64,000 nucleotides of DNA from CAZUCE01 sp964619265 (GTDB taxonomy: Bacteria > Planctomycetota > UBA1135 > GCA-002686595): the NCBI GenBank assembly GCA_964619265.1, contig CAZUCE010000002.1, forward strand, positions 186,001 to 250,000, given 5' to 3'. Below are positions 18,707-26,776 of this stretch, one piece after another; within the stretch, counting starts at the first letter, position 1; every line of letters starts with the position of its first letter. Position numbers and translations under genes: made by a program. The notes below the pieces were generated by a model. The model was not told the origin of the DNA and searched no databases. It saw only the letters and a list, made by a program, of their open reading frames with translations.

Positions 18707-19690
18707 CTACTTTCGACGTACCAGTCGGGAACGATCGATGCGTTCTGAGCGGAGGGTGTCCTCGGCGTCGATCAGCCAGCGCCGGCCATCGGTGGTGTAG
18801 CCGGCGGTGGGGGCCAGGTCCGGCTGGCGCGCGGCGAAGTGTCGATTGAAGCCCTCCATGGCGATCTCGCGGGCGTACTTGGCGAGGCACGAAGCGAGTG
18901 CGGTGACGAAGTGGTGGCGGTCGCCCTTTTCGAGGAAGCACAGCTCCATGGATCCACCTTCCTGAGATTCCCGCGGGGTGAGTTGGTAGCGAGATCGAGC
19001 CTTGGTTTCCTGCAGGACCACGACCGAGGCCTCGGGCAGCCCGCGCGCCAGAATCGACCCATAGCGCATTCGGCCGCCGAGCCGGTCCACGTGCACGAAC
19101 AGGCGGTCTTTTTGGGCCGCTCCAAACAACCGGCGCAGGATCGCCAGGGTGTAGGTCCAGGAAGCTTCGGCCTTGGTGGCCGTTCGATCGAAACACTCGT
19201 TCAGCTCGCCGGCCGGCACGCAGCGCACCCCGGCGTCCAGCAACTCCCAGTCGCGTGATTCCAGGCCGCGGGCCAGGGCGGCGGCGCGCAGCTCGATACG
19301 TCCTCGATCGGACCACAGGGGCAAGGCATCCGGCGCCGAGGCGTACCAGGGGTGCTGCTCGAAGACCGAGCGCTCCGGCCCGAGTGGGCCGGACAAGAAG
19401 TCGATCGCCGAAGCCGGCGGCTCGAGACCCGGTCGCGTCACGGCGGCCGCGGCTAGAGCGGTTGTCTCGAGGCGTGAGCGTCCTCGCGGGTTGCGGGAGA
19501 ACACTTGTTTCGAGTCGCCGACGATGAGCCGAGACTTGTCCTGCTTGGGGTCCCGGCTCACCCATTCGGGCAGTTGCTCCCAGGGGCAGTCCTCCGGGGC
19601 GGTGACTCGCAGGGCCGTCCAGCCCATGACGAGCGGGCCGAGCAGGGGCCCAAGTCCGGCCTCATCCACGCCGCAAACGATGGTTCGCAT
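18707..19690 (-). CDS. RNase HII-like nuclease, extended form
   Basis: 327 aa from ATG 19690. The open frame continues far upstream but is antisense to the pus10 gene, so I cut it here. The N-terminus is CGVDEAGLGPLLGPL, the DEAG motif of RNase HII carrying the first two catalytic acids. IVGDSKQVF matches the xDSKxL block. HVDRLGGRMRYG and the later acidic YTTDGRRWLIDAED complete the pattern. Typical RNase HII is about 200-260 aa; this protein has insertions between blocks. Family members cut the RNA strand of RNA-DNA hybrids. It is unclear whether this is the housekeeping enzyme or a divergent paralogue. Confidence 0.7.
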   Translation of the reverse strand: MRTIVCGVDEAGLGPLLGPLVMGWTALRVTAPEDCPWEQLPEWVSRDPKQDKSRLIVGDSKQVFSRNPRGRSRLETTALAAAAVTRPGLEPPASAIDFLSGPLGPERSVFEQHPWYASAPDALPLWSDRGRIELRAAALARGLESRDWELLDAGVRCVPAGELNECFDRTATKAEASWTYTLAILRRLFGAAQKDRLFVHVDRLGGRMRYGSILARGLPEASVVVLQETKARSRYQLTPRESQEGGSMELCFLEKGDRHHFVTALASCLAKYAREIAMEGFNRHFAARQPDLAPTAGYTTDGRRWLIDAEDTLRSERIDRSRLVRRK

Positions 19691-19918
19691 GGCCACAGCC
19701 TGGCGCACGGAGGATCCGGGGTCCATGGTCGGCCCCTTCGGAATCGGCGTGCCGGAATCGGCGTGCCCCCCCAGGGGCGGGCGGCTAGGCTGGTCGCCCG
19801 AATGACTCGCGAGGCTCCCGTGAGCCCGGCTCCGGCCGATCGCAGATTCTCCCCCACGCAGCTTCCCGCCGACTCCGCCCGAACGTCGCTGCTCTTTCCC
19901 TGACGGCGCCCCCGAACG

Positions 19919-20746
19919 ATGACCCAGCCGCCGGCCAAGCTGTTCCTCGAAGGACGCTACCGCAAGCTCTCGCGCGATCTTCCGCAGACGATTTTTTACT
20001 GCCCCGAGTGCAAGGGGCACCCGCGCCGCAAGCGTGGTTGCGAGCGCTGTGAGGGCTACGGGAAAATCACCCGCGACTCCGTTCAGGAGCTCACCTCGTG
20101 GGTCGTCGCCCGTGCCTTCGGAACGCGCAAGAACAAGTTCCATGGTGCAGGTCGCGAAGACGTCGACGTTCGCATGCTCGGCCGCGGCCGGCCGTTCGTA
20201 CTCGAAGTCATCGCGCCGAAGCTCTTCGACCTGGATCTGGCCGAGCTGGAGGCCGAGGTCAACCGCCGCAACGAAGGCCGGCTTGAGATCCTCGGGCTGC
20301 ACTACGCCGAGCGTGCGCGCATTCCGTACCTCAAGGAAACGCCCCACGCGAAGCGCTACGGCGCCCTGATCGAAACCGAAGGCGATCTCAGCCTGGCAGA
20401 CTTCGAGCCGCTGCTCGGCGAGCGCCGTACGATCCTGCAGCACACGCCCAAGCGCGTGGCCCATCGGCGTGCGGATCTGGACCGCGAGCGCTGGATCGAG
20501 TTCACGAAGTTCAGCGAGCCCGAAGAGGCCGACGGCCGACATTTTCATGTGGAAATGGAAACGGAGCACGGCACGTACGTGAAAGAAGTTCTCTCCGGCG
20601 AATCGGGTGCGACGCGCCCGTCCCTAACCGACCTGGTCGGTGTGCCGTGCCGCTGCGTGGAGTTGGATGTGCTCGAGATCCTCGATGCCGAGGGCAAGCC
20701 GGAACCGGTTCCCCAGCGGCCCAAACCGTTCGGCGAAGGCATCTGA
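19919..20746 (+). CDS. pus10: tRNA pseudouridine synthase Pus10
   Basis: 275 aa. Pus10 makes pseudouridine at tRNA positions 54 and/or 55 and is known from archaea and eukaryotes. Diagnostic motifs are all present: NKFHGAGREDVDVRMLG (residues 72-88, with the catalytic Asp in the Arg-x-Asp pattern, D81), GRPFVLEV, LQHTPKRVAHRRADLDRER (173-191), and GTYVKEVLSGESGATRPSL (218-236), followed by the conserved LLG/LVGVP turn and ELDVL. The N-terminus has a compact zinc ribbon (C28, C31, C41, C44) but lacks the long THUMP-containing region of archaeal enzymes, which are usually around 400 aa. It faces away from the RNase HII-like gene and stands alone upstream of an FG-GAP gene. Base composition resembles its neighbours, so any transfer would be old. 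Confidence 0.93.
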   Translation: MTQPPAKLFLEGRYRKLSRDLPQTIFYCPECKGHPRRKRGCERCEGYGKITRDSVQELTSWVVARAFGTRKNKFHGAGREDVDVRMLGRGRPFVLEVIAPKLFDLDLAELEAEVNRRNEGRLEILGLHYAERARIPYLKETPHAKRYGALIETEGDLSLADFEPLLGERRTILQHTPKRVAHRRADLDRERWIEFTKFSEPEEADGRHFHVEMETEHGTYVKEVLSGESGATRPSLTDLVGVPCRCVELDVLEILDAEGKPEPVPQRPKPFGEGI

Positions 20747-20803
20747 CGGGTTTGATTCGCCTTGGGAACCCCTTGGCGGGTCAGGGGCGCATAGGGTGAA
20801 GGC

Positions 20804-22624
20804 ATGTCCTTCTCCCAGCTTCCTCTTCCTTTCCTGGTCCTCACGGCCGTCTTCGTTGCTCCCGCTCGGGCGCAATTCGGCGTCGATTGGATCGAATTCG
20901 AGCCCGTTCCGTTGGCGCTTCCGACCGGCGCCACGGTCTCAGGCGACGACTACGAGACGGATCTCGACTGGGCGGACTTGGACCTCGATGGGGACGTGGA
21001 CTTGGTGGTCGTTCGCAAGCAGCCGTTTACGACCACCGGCCGTCGTACGAACGTATTGCTTATGAATGAGGAGGGCGTGCTCGTGGATCGCTCCGCCGAG
21101 CTAGCGTCCGCTGCCGACGTGCTTGGGGATCAGGGGTTCTTGACGCCTACCAATGACCGGGACGTCGTCCTTGCGGACCTGGACGGAGACGGGTTTCCAG
21201 AGGTGGTCACTTCGACCGAGCAGAGCCCGGGAATGCCGAAGGCCATCAGTCATCCCCGGATCTACGCAAACCTCGGGTCGGACGCAGGCGGCTGGGCCGG
21301 CCTGCGATTCGAGGATGCGAGGTTTCCTCAGTTGTTGCACAACGTCAGCGGAGTTCCGCTCACGCCGCGCTTCGCGGCGGTCGACGCAGGGGACCTGAAC
21401 TTGGACGGTTCGATCGACTTGTACTTCGGGGATCACGACACGGGTACCACCCTGTTTGGCGGGCTTGAGCCGGCAGCGGAAGACTCCAACGATCGATTGC
21501 TCCTCAACGACGGGAATGGGTTCTTTACCGATGCGACTCTCTCGTCCTTCGCCGGCCCAAGTCTCGTGGATTCCGGCTTCTGCAATTCGGTGCGAGTGGT
21601 GGACGTCAACGGAGATGGGGCGAACGACATCATTCGCCAGACCACTTACACCGCGCCGATCGCTGTGATGGCGACTTACGGGGATCCGCTGACCCCGGGT
21701 TTTTTCTCCGTGCAAGACGCCGGGCAAACAGCTTCGCCCTACTTCGTGAACACCGGAGACCTCAATCAAGACGGGCGCTTGGATCTAGCGCTGACGCAAA
21801 ACGATGAGGATTCGGTGATCGTGAACCTGGGCAACGACACGGACGGAACCGTGCTGTGGTCTGCGCCCAAGCCGGTGGAGTTTGTCTTTGGGGGCGAGTC
21901 AGCTTCGCAGTTGTTCGGTGGGCTGACCTACAGCTCGAACAACCTGGTCCGCGACCTGGACGGCGATGGTTGGGGCGACCTGCTGATCGCCGACGTCGAC
22001 GCCGAGATCCCCCAATACGAGCCGGGATTCCGCCTGCACCTTTACCACAACCGTGGTGGCACGCCGGGGGGCACGGACTTCAGCCTCGTCGAAGAGCGGG
22101 CCAGCGCCTTGGAGTCCGAGTGGGTCGGAGCTCCGGGCCTGTTGCCCGAAGATCTGCGCTGGACCCACGACGTGGCTGTCTTTGACGTGGACGGCGATGG
22201 GCTCGACGACCTGGTGCTCTCGCGCCGCGAGGGCACCCAGGTTTGGCGCCAGACTTCCGGCGAGTTGTGTCAGGTGGATTTGGGCTTCGGCGGTGGCAGC
22301 TTGCTCCTTCAAGTCTGCGGAGGCGATCTATCCAGCGGGCAGGGCGCTGACTTGTCGATCTTTGGGGGAGCCAGTTCTGCGCCGCTGCTGCTCGCCCTCG
22401 CAAATGTCTCGACGCCAACGCCGCTGCCGGACCTCGGAATCACGGTAGCTCCATTCCCGCCGACCTCGGTGCTGACCTTGGTCACCGACTCGGCGGGTGA
22501 GCTTCAGCTGCCCTTGAGCGGCGGCGGGGGACCCTCAACGCTCGTCTTGCAGGCGTTCCAACTGACCGCGGGAGCGCTGCCGCTTGAGGCGAGCAACGCC
22601 GTGCAGATCGAGTTCCTCCCCTGA
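20804..22624 (+). CDS. Secreted VCBS/FG-GAP repeat protein
   Basis: 606 aa with a signal peptide (residues 1-25, SQLPLPFLVLTAVFVAPARA, AxA cleavage). Repeated D-x-D-x-D-G loops include DLDLDGDVDLVVV, DLDGDGFPEVV, DLNLDGSIDLYFG, DVNGDGANDII, DLNQDGRLDLALT, DLDGDGWGDLLI and DVDGDGLDDLVLS, about seven blades in all. The last 110 residues form a separate Gly/Leu/Pro-rich beta domain (from GGGSLLLQVCGG to the end) with two Cys. Probably an exported propeller protein with a C-terminal sorting or stability domain. Function unknown. Confidence 0.87.
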   Translation: MSFSQLPLPFLVLTAVFVAPARAQFGVDWIEFEPVPLALPTGATVSGDDYETDLDWADLDLDGDVDLVVVRKQPFTTTGRRTNVLLMNEEGVLVDRSAELASAADVLGDQGFLTPTNDRDVVLADLDGDGFPEVVTSTEQSPGMPKAISHPRIYANLGSDAGGWAGLRFEDARFPQLLHNVSGVPLTPRFAAVDAGDLNLDGSIDLYFGDHDTGTTLFGGLEPAAEDSNDRLLLNDGNGFFTDATLSSFAGPSLVDSGFCNSVRVVDVNGDGANDIIRQTTYTAPIAVMATYGDPLTPGFFSVQDAGQTASPYFVNTGDLNQDGRLDLALTQNDEDSVIVNLGNDTDGTVLWSAPKPVEFVFGGESASQLFGGLTYSSNNLVRDLDGDGWGDLLIADVDAEIPQYEPGFRLHLYHNRGGTPGGTDFSLVEERASALESEWVGAPGLLPEDLRWTHDVAVFDVDGDGLDDLVLSRREGTQVWRQTSGELCQVDLGFGGGSLLLQVCGGDLSSGQGADLSIFGGASSAPLLLALANVSTPTPLPDLGITVAPFPPTSVLTLVTDSAGELQLPLSGGGGPSTLVLQAFQLTAGALPLEASNAVQIEFLP

Positions 22625-22643
22625 TGGGACGGGGGCCCGAGCG

Positions 22644-23456
22644 CTACCAGTAGCGTTCCAGATGAATCTGGCCGGGGCTGCGCCGGGAGTGCTTCTCGAA
22701 ACCGCGTGCTTCCAGCGAAGCCTGGACCTCGTCGATCATCGCCGGGTTTCCGCACAGCAGGACCTGTCCCGAGCTGGGTTCCAGCGGGGCGCCCACGTGA
22801 TGTTCGTAGGCTTCGGGCTCGAGCAGCGCACCGACGCGTCCGACCAGGCCGGACCACTGGCTGCTCGGCTCTTCCAAAGGGCGTGAGAGCGTTGGCAGGT
22901 AGGTAAACCAGTCGTGCTCACGGTCCAGCGCTTCGAGTTCCTCGCGATAGCCGAGGTCGGACTCCACACGGACCCCATTGATCATCACCAAGCGGCGCCA
23001 GGGTTTGGCGGAGAGCTCCGCGCGCAGCATCGACATGAACGGCGCGAGGCCGGTCCCGGTCGAGACCATGACGACGTCGCGGTCTGCGGGGGCTGGGGAC
23101 TCAGGCAGTTGTTTCAGGGTGAACTTGCCCAGAAAACGCTCGTCCATCCAAAGCGGGTCGCCGGCTTGGCAGCGGAACAGCTCGGGCGTCAGCGCGCCTT
23201 CATCCACCAGCCTGACAAAGAACTCCACCGAGTCTTCCCCGGGCACCGAGGACACCGAGTAAGGGCGCTTGACCAAATTGGACTTGCCGCTCGCTAGCTC
23301 CGGATCCCTCGGTTCGAGGCCGAGGTTGACGAATTGCCCCGCCGTGTAGGTCGGTACGAACCCGTTGTCGTAAACGGCCCGAAAGAGAATCAACGCCTTG
23401 TTCAGGTCGTGACGCTCGGTGACGTGCGCGTTGAGCGGGGTGGTCTCGCGTTCCAT
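22644..23456 (-). CDS. fpr: Ferredoxin--NADP(+) reductase
   Basis: 270 aa from ATG 23456, with AGGAG 5 bases upstream, which decides the start against a longer open frame. The N-terminal FAD-binding barrel contains RPYSVSSVPGE (the RxYS motif for FAD). The NADP domain begins with VVMVSTGTGLAPFMSMLR (GTGxAP). A VLLCGNPAMIDEV segment (CGxxxM) and a C-terminal LERYW with a terminal aromatic complete the bacterial Fpr pattern. It moves electrons between NADPH and ferredoxin or flavodoxin in the cytosol. It is 17 bp after the FabZ-like gene, probably one transcript. Confidence 0.94.
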   Translation of the reverse strand: MERETTPLNAHVTERHDLNKALILFRAVYDNGFVPTYTAGQFVNLGLEPRDPELASGKSNLVKRPYSVSSVPGEDSVEFFVRLVDEGALTPELFRCQAGDPLWMDERFLGKFTLKQLPESPAPADRDVVMVSTGTGLAPFMSMLRAELSAKPWRRLVMINGVRVESDLGYREELEALDREHDWFTYLPTLSRPLEEPSSQWSGLVGRVGALLEPEAYEHHVGAPLEPSSGQVLLCGNPAMIDEVQASLEARGFEKHSRRSPGQIHLERYW

Positions 23457-23473
23457 GGAGCTCCTGGCTGAGT

Positions 23474-23962
23474 TCAGACGACGACCCCGCGAATGCCGGC
23501 TTGGAAGACCAAGTCCCCATTCACGAAGCCTTGGGTGCTGTAGACGAACATGGTCTTGCGCATGCGCTCGACGCGACCGGCGATGATCAAGCGGCAGTCC
23601 GGTTCGACCGCGCGCCGAAAGCGCACGTCGTCGAGGCCACCGAAGCCGATGAAGGTCTCGCGCAGTTCGGGCCGCAGATGCACGAAGTGAAAGGTGCACA
23701 GTTGGGCCGCGGACTCGACCATCAAAGCCCCGGGAAACAGCGGACGCCCCGGGATGTGATCGGTGGCCCACCAATCCGTCGAGCGGACCTCCTTGTAGCC
23801 GACGATCAGGCCGCCGTCTTCGCTGGTGGCGTCCATGTGCAGGACGCCGTCGAGCATCTCGAAGCTCCCCCGTTGGGCGAGGACGTCCAGCACGCCAGCC
23901 TTGTCGACCACCGTGGTGGAGAGGTCGAGGGTTTCGAGGTCGATGAGATTGTCTTTGGGCAT
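23474..23962 (-). CDS. FabZ-like 3-hydroxyacyl-ACP dehydratase (hotdog fold)
   Basis: 162 aa from ATG 23962; the longer open frame is antisense to the trans-sulfuration gene. It has the hotdog-fold signature DHIPGRPLFPGALMVESAAQL, with the active-site His and the PGxxxxE stretch of FabZ/FabA enzymes, and the expected VDD/RFRRAVEPDCRLII strand. Family members dehydrate 3-hydroxyacyl-ACP during fatty-acid or polyketide synthesis. No other fab gene is nearby, so it may serve a specialised lipid pathway. It is followed closely by fpr. Confidence 0.85.
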   Translation of the reverse strand: MPKDNLIDLETLDLSTTVVDKAGVLDVLAQRGSFEMLDGVLHMDATSEDGGLIVGYKEVRSTDWWATDHIPGRPLFPGALMVESAAQLCTFHFVHLRPELRETFIGFGGLDDVRFRRAVEPDCRLIIAGRVERMRKTMFVYSTQGFVNGDLVFQAGIRGVVV

Positions 23963-24084
23963 TGCGTGGGAGAGGGGGCAGCGGAGAAGGCGGAGTCTAG
24001 CCGCCCGGGGGCTCTGGACCTCGGCCGGTTCTCCAGGAGCGTTCAAGCGAATCGGCCGGAGGGGCGCTCGGGTACGCTCCGCCC

Positions 24085-25278
24085 ATGGCCGACACCACGA
24101 AAGACCCTGAGTCCCTCGCGACCCGCTGCGTCCACGGAGGATGGCGCCCGGACGCCCGCAGGCCGGGCGTGACTCTGCCGATCGATCGTTCGACGACTTT
24201 CCGGCTCGACGATCAGGCCTACCGGGTTCGAGCCGAAGGCCAACTCGAGCAATCGCGCGTCTATTCGCGCGAGAGCGGGCCGACGCTCGAGGCCGTCGAG
24301 ACCCATTTGGCGAGCCTGGAAGGTGCTTCTCGGGCTGCGCTGTTCGCCTCGGGGATGGCGGCCCTGCATGCGGCGGTGCTCGGGCTCGCCGAAGGCACCG
24401 GCCGGCGTCTGCTGGCGGCCAGCGCGCTTTACGGCGGTAGCCGGGGGCTGCTCGTTCCGCTTGCCGATCGGCTCGGCTTGGAGTTCGGCGAATTCGATCC
24501 AAGGTCGCCGGAGAGCCTGCTAGAGGCCCTGGACGAACGTCCGGCTTTGGTGCTGGTTGAGAGCCTCTCGAATCCGAGCCTGGTGGTGGCCGATCTGCCA
24601 AGCCTGGCCCAGGCCACCCATCAGGTAGGCGGGCTGCTGCTGGTCGACGCGACGTTTGTCTCGCCGATTCTTCAGCGCCCGCTGGAGCACGGAGCCGATC
24701 TCGTTTGGCATTCGGCAACCAAGTTCCTAGGCGGTCACTCCGACCTTCTGGCCGGAGTCCTGGCGGGATCCGCGGAGCGGGTGGAGCCTTGTAGGCGTTG
24801 GCGTACCCTCGCTGGCGCGGCCCCGGACCCCCAGGCCGCCTGGCTCTTGTGGCGAGGAATGCGCACCTTGCATTTGCGCCTGCGCGAGTCGAGCGCAACT
24901 GCGAGCGAGCTGGCCCAGTTGCTGTCCGCTCACCCCGGGGTGAGCGCGGTCCGCCACCCGTCGCGCTTCGACGGTCGCGAACAGGAACTGGCCCAGCGCC
25001 TGCTCGATCTACCCGGATCCATGTTGACCTTCGACGTGGTGGGCGGCGATGCGCGGGTCCCGGAGGTGTGCGCTCGGCTGCGGCTGATTGTCGAAGCCGC
25101 GAGCTTGGGCGGCGTGGAAACGTTGATCTCCCCGCCCTCGCGTATGAGCCATGTCGGACAGTCGCGCGAACAACTCGCCGCAGCCGGGATCGGCGATGGT
25201 TGTCTGCGCCTTTCGGTGGGGATCGAAGACGCAGGAGACCTGTGGAGCGATCTTGCGCAGGCGCTGGGGACTGATTGA
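24085..25278 (+). CDS. Trans-sulfuration family PLP enzyme (cystathionine gamma-synthase/lyase type)
   Basis: 397 aa. Landmarks of the Cys/Met metabolism PLP family: ATRCVHGG at the N-terminus, VYSRESGPTLEAVE (the Y-x-R that contacts phosphate of the partner subunit), FASGMAALHA, VLVESLSNPSL, LLVDATFVSPI, and the Schiff-base Lys in WHSATKFLGGHSD. The C-terminal SLGGVETLISPPSRMSH matches the S-LGG-x-E-S-L substrate loop. Members make or break cystathionine or sulfhydrylate homoserine esters; the exact reaction is not decided by these motifs. Divergent from the FabZ-like gene. No SAM riboswitch is recognisable in the 122-bp gap. Confidence 0.9.
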   Translation: MADTTKDPESLATRCVHGGWRPDARRPGVTLPIDRSTTFRLDDQAYRVRAEGQLEQSRVYSRESGPTLEAVETHLASLEGASRAALFASGMAALHAAVLGLAEGTGRRLLAASALYGGSRGLLVPLADRLGLEFGEFDPRSPESLLEALDERPALVLVESLSNPSLVVADLPSLAQATHQVGGLLLVDATFVSPILQRPLEHGADLVWHSATKFLGGHSDLLAGVLAGSAERVEPCRRWRTLAGAAPDPQAAWLLWRGMRTLHLRLRESSATASELAQLLSAHPGVSAVRHPSRFDGREQELAQRLLDLPGSMLTFDVVGGDARVPEVCARLRLIVEAASLGGVETLISPPSRMSHVGQSREQLAAAGIGDGCLRLSVGIEDAGDLWSDLAQALGTD

Positions 25279-25354
25279 GTCGCCACCACGTTCCGCGGAG
25301 GCGACGTCTGCCGGAGCGGGAGCCGGTGTGCGGCTGGGCGTTCGGCTTGGGGAA

Positions 25355-26776
25355 CTAGGCGTCTGCGCCGAGCCGCTCGACCCACACGCCGCGCTGGACC
25401 AACAGCCAAAAGAGCCCGGCCTTGAGCCAAGTCGTAGCGTTGATCGCCCAATAGACGCCCCCCGCACCGAATCCAAGCGAGACCGCGAGCGCGTAGCCGA
25501 TCGGAATGCGCAGGCCGTTGCCGAGCCCGGCAATCCAGGGAATCGGCTTTGTTTCGCCGGAACCCATCAGAACCTTCTCGTTGACGGTTTCGATCGCAAC
25601 CCAGTACTGGGAGGCCGCGAGGATCGTCACGTACAGCACAACGGCGCTCAGGACTTCCGGGTCCTTGGTAAACAGCCCCCCAACCGGCTTGGCAAGCACC
25701 AAGAAGGCAATGGTAAAGAACACCCCCGCGATGCGGCCGAACCAGCGTGTGTTGTGCACCACGGTCCAGGCCGCTTCGCGATCGGAGGCTCCTAGCGCAC
25801 GGCCGACCAACGAGGCGCCGGCCATCGCCAAGCCGAGATACACGGGAAACGCGACTCCCTCGAAAACCTGAAATCCGATGCCTAGCCCGGCTCGGTCGCT
25901 CTCCGGAAGGTCGCCGAACACCAGCGCCAAGATGGCCCAGTAGACCGCGGCATACATCGCCACCGAAAGGGACATCGGAGCCGAGACTTTGAAAATGCGC
26001 TTGAGCAGATCCGTATCCGGACGAGCTCGCTGAACGAGGCGAGTGCCGAACGGGTAGGCCAGGAGCCCCAATCCAAGGATCGCGATCACGCTGCGGGAGA
26101 GTCCGGTAGCGAGGGCCGCGCCCACCATGCCGCGCCCTTCGATTCCAAAGTGCTCGGCCACGGCGGCGAAGGCCGCTACCCCGGGTTCGCCAGGCATCGC
26201 CGCTTCGATATCGCGTCCGTAAATCAGAAGCGGGTTGAGCAGGAAGTTGAACCCGATCGCGACCCCCTGCAAAAGCATGGGAATGCGCGTCCGGCCGCGG
26301 CCGATGAACACGGAGTCCAGGGTCGTGACCAGGAACATCGGGATCGCCATCCAGTACAACGTTCTGAGGTAGCCCTCGGCGTGGTGGGCAACGTCGCCTT
26401 CCAAGCCCAACAACCGGACGAGAAACGGGGTGGCTACCGGGCCTATCAGCGTCAAGCAGAGCCCGATGAAGGCCGACAACCCGAGCGCGTGGCGCGTCAC
26501 TGAGTCGAGGCGCTCTTTGGATCCGGTGCCCACGGCGCGCGCCACCAGGGACAGGGCTCCTCCGGCGGCCAAGAAGGCCACCGAGAAGTTCATGATCAGC
26601 ACGAAAATCACGCCGCCCGCGGCGCTTTGCGCGGCTTCGCCGAGGCCTTGGATCCAGAACTGATCGTTGATTCGGTAGCTGTTGTTCAGCAGGTACGAAA
26701 ACACCGCGGGCCAGGCCAGGGCCAGCAGCGTTCGTTTGGCGGTGATCGCCGACCGATCCCTCGCCTCGGGGGTCAT
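25355..26776 (-). CDS. MATE-family multidrug/metabolite efflux transporter
   Basis: 473 aa with about 12 hydrophobic segments arranged as two similar halves, as in MATE (MOP superfamily) proteins. It begins LLALAWPAVFSYLLNNSYRIND, the usual TM1 with polar loop. It has GRGRTRIPMLLQGVAIGFNFLLNP between TM4 and TM5, and GIGFQVFEGVAFPVYLGLAMA in the second half. Expected to export cationic or other small molecules using H+ or Na+ gradients in the inner membrane. Its ATG overlaps the stop of the upstream gene (ATGA), so the two are translationally coupled. Confidence 0.93.
   Translation of the reverse strand: MTPEARDRSAITAKRTLLALAWPAVFSYLLNNSYRINDQFWIQGLGEAAQSAAGGVIFVLIMNFSVAFLAAGGALSLVARAVGTGSKERLDSVTRHALGLSAFIGLCLTLIGPVATPFLVRLLGLEGDVAHHAEGYLRTLYWMAIPMFLVTTLDSVFIGRGRTRIPMLLQGVAIGFNFLLNPLLIYGRDIEAAMPGEPGVAAFAAVAEHFGIEGRGMVGAALATGLSRSVIAILGLGLLAYPFGTRLVQRARPDTDLLKRIFKVSAPMSLSVAMYAAVYWAILALVFGDLPESDRAGLGIGFQVFEGVAFPVYLGLAMAGASLVGRALGASDREAAWTVVHNTRWFGRIAGVFFTIAFLVLAKPVGGLFTKDPEVLSAVVLYVTILAASQYWVAIETVNEKVLMGSGETKPIPWIAGLGNGLRIPIGYALAVSLGFGAGGVYWAINATTWLKAGLFWLLVQRGVWVERLGADA

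Noticed and set aside
19691..20569. Long minus-strand open frame continuing the RNase HII-like gene
   Set aside because: It is antisense to the clear pus10 gene and has no family features; high GC keeps reverse frames open.
23963..24898. N-terminal extension of the FabZ-like gene
   Set aside because: Antisense to the trans-sulfuration enzyme; the hotdog fold starts at ATG 23962.
25279..25305. GTCGCC/GGCGAC inverted repeat as a terminator
   Set aside because: Six base pairs with a 15-nt loop and no T tract; too weak to call.
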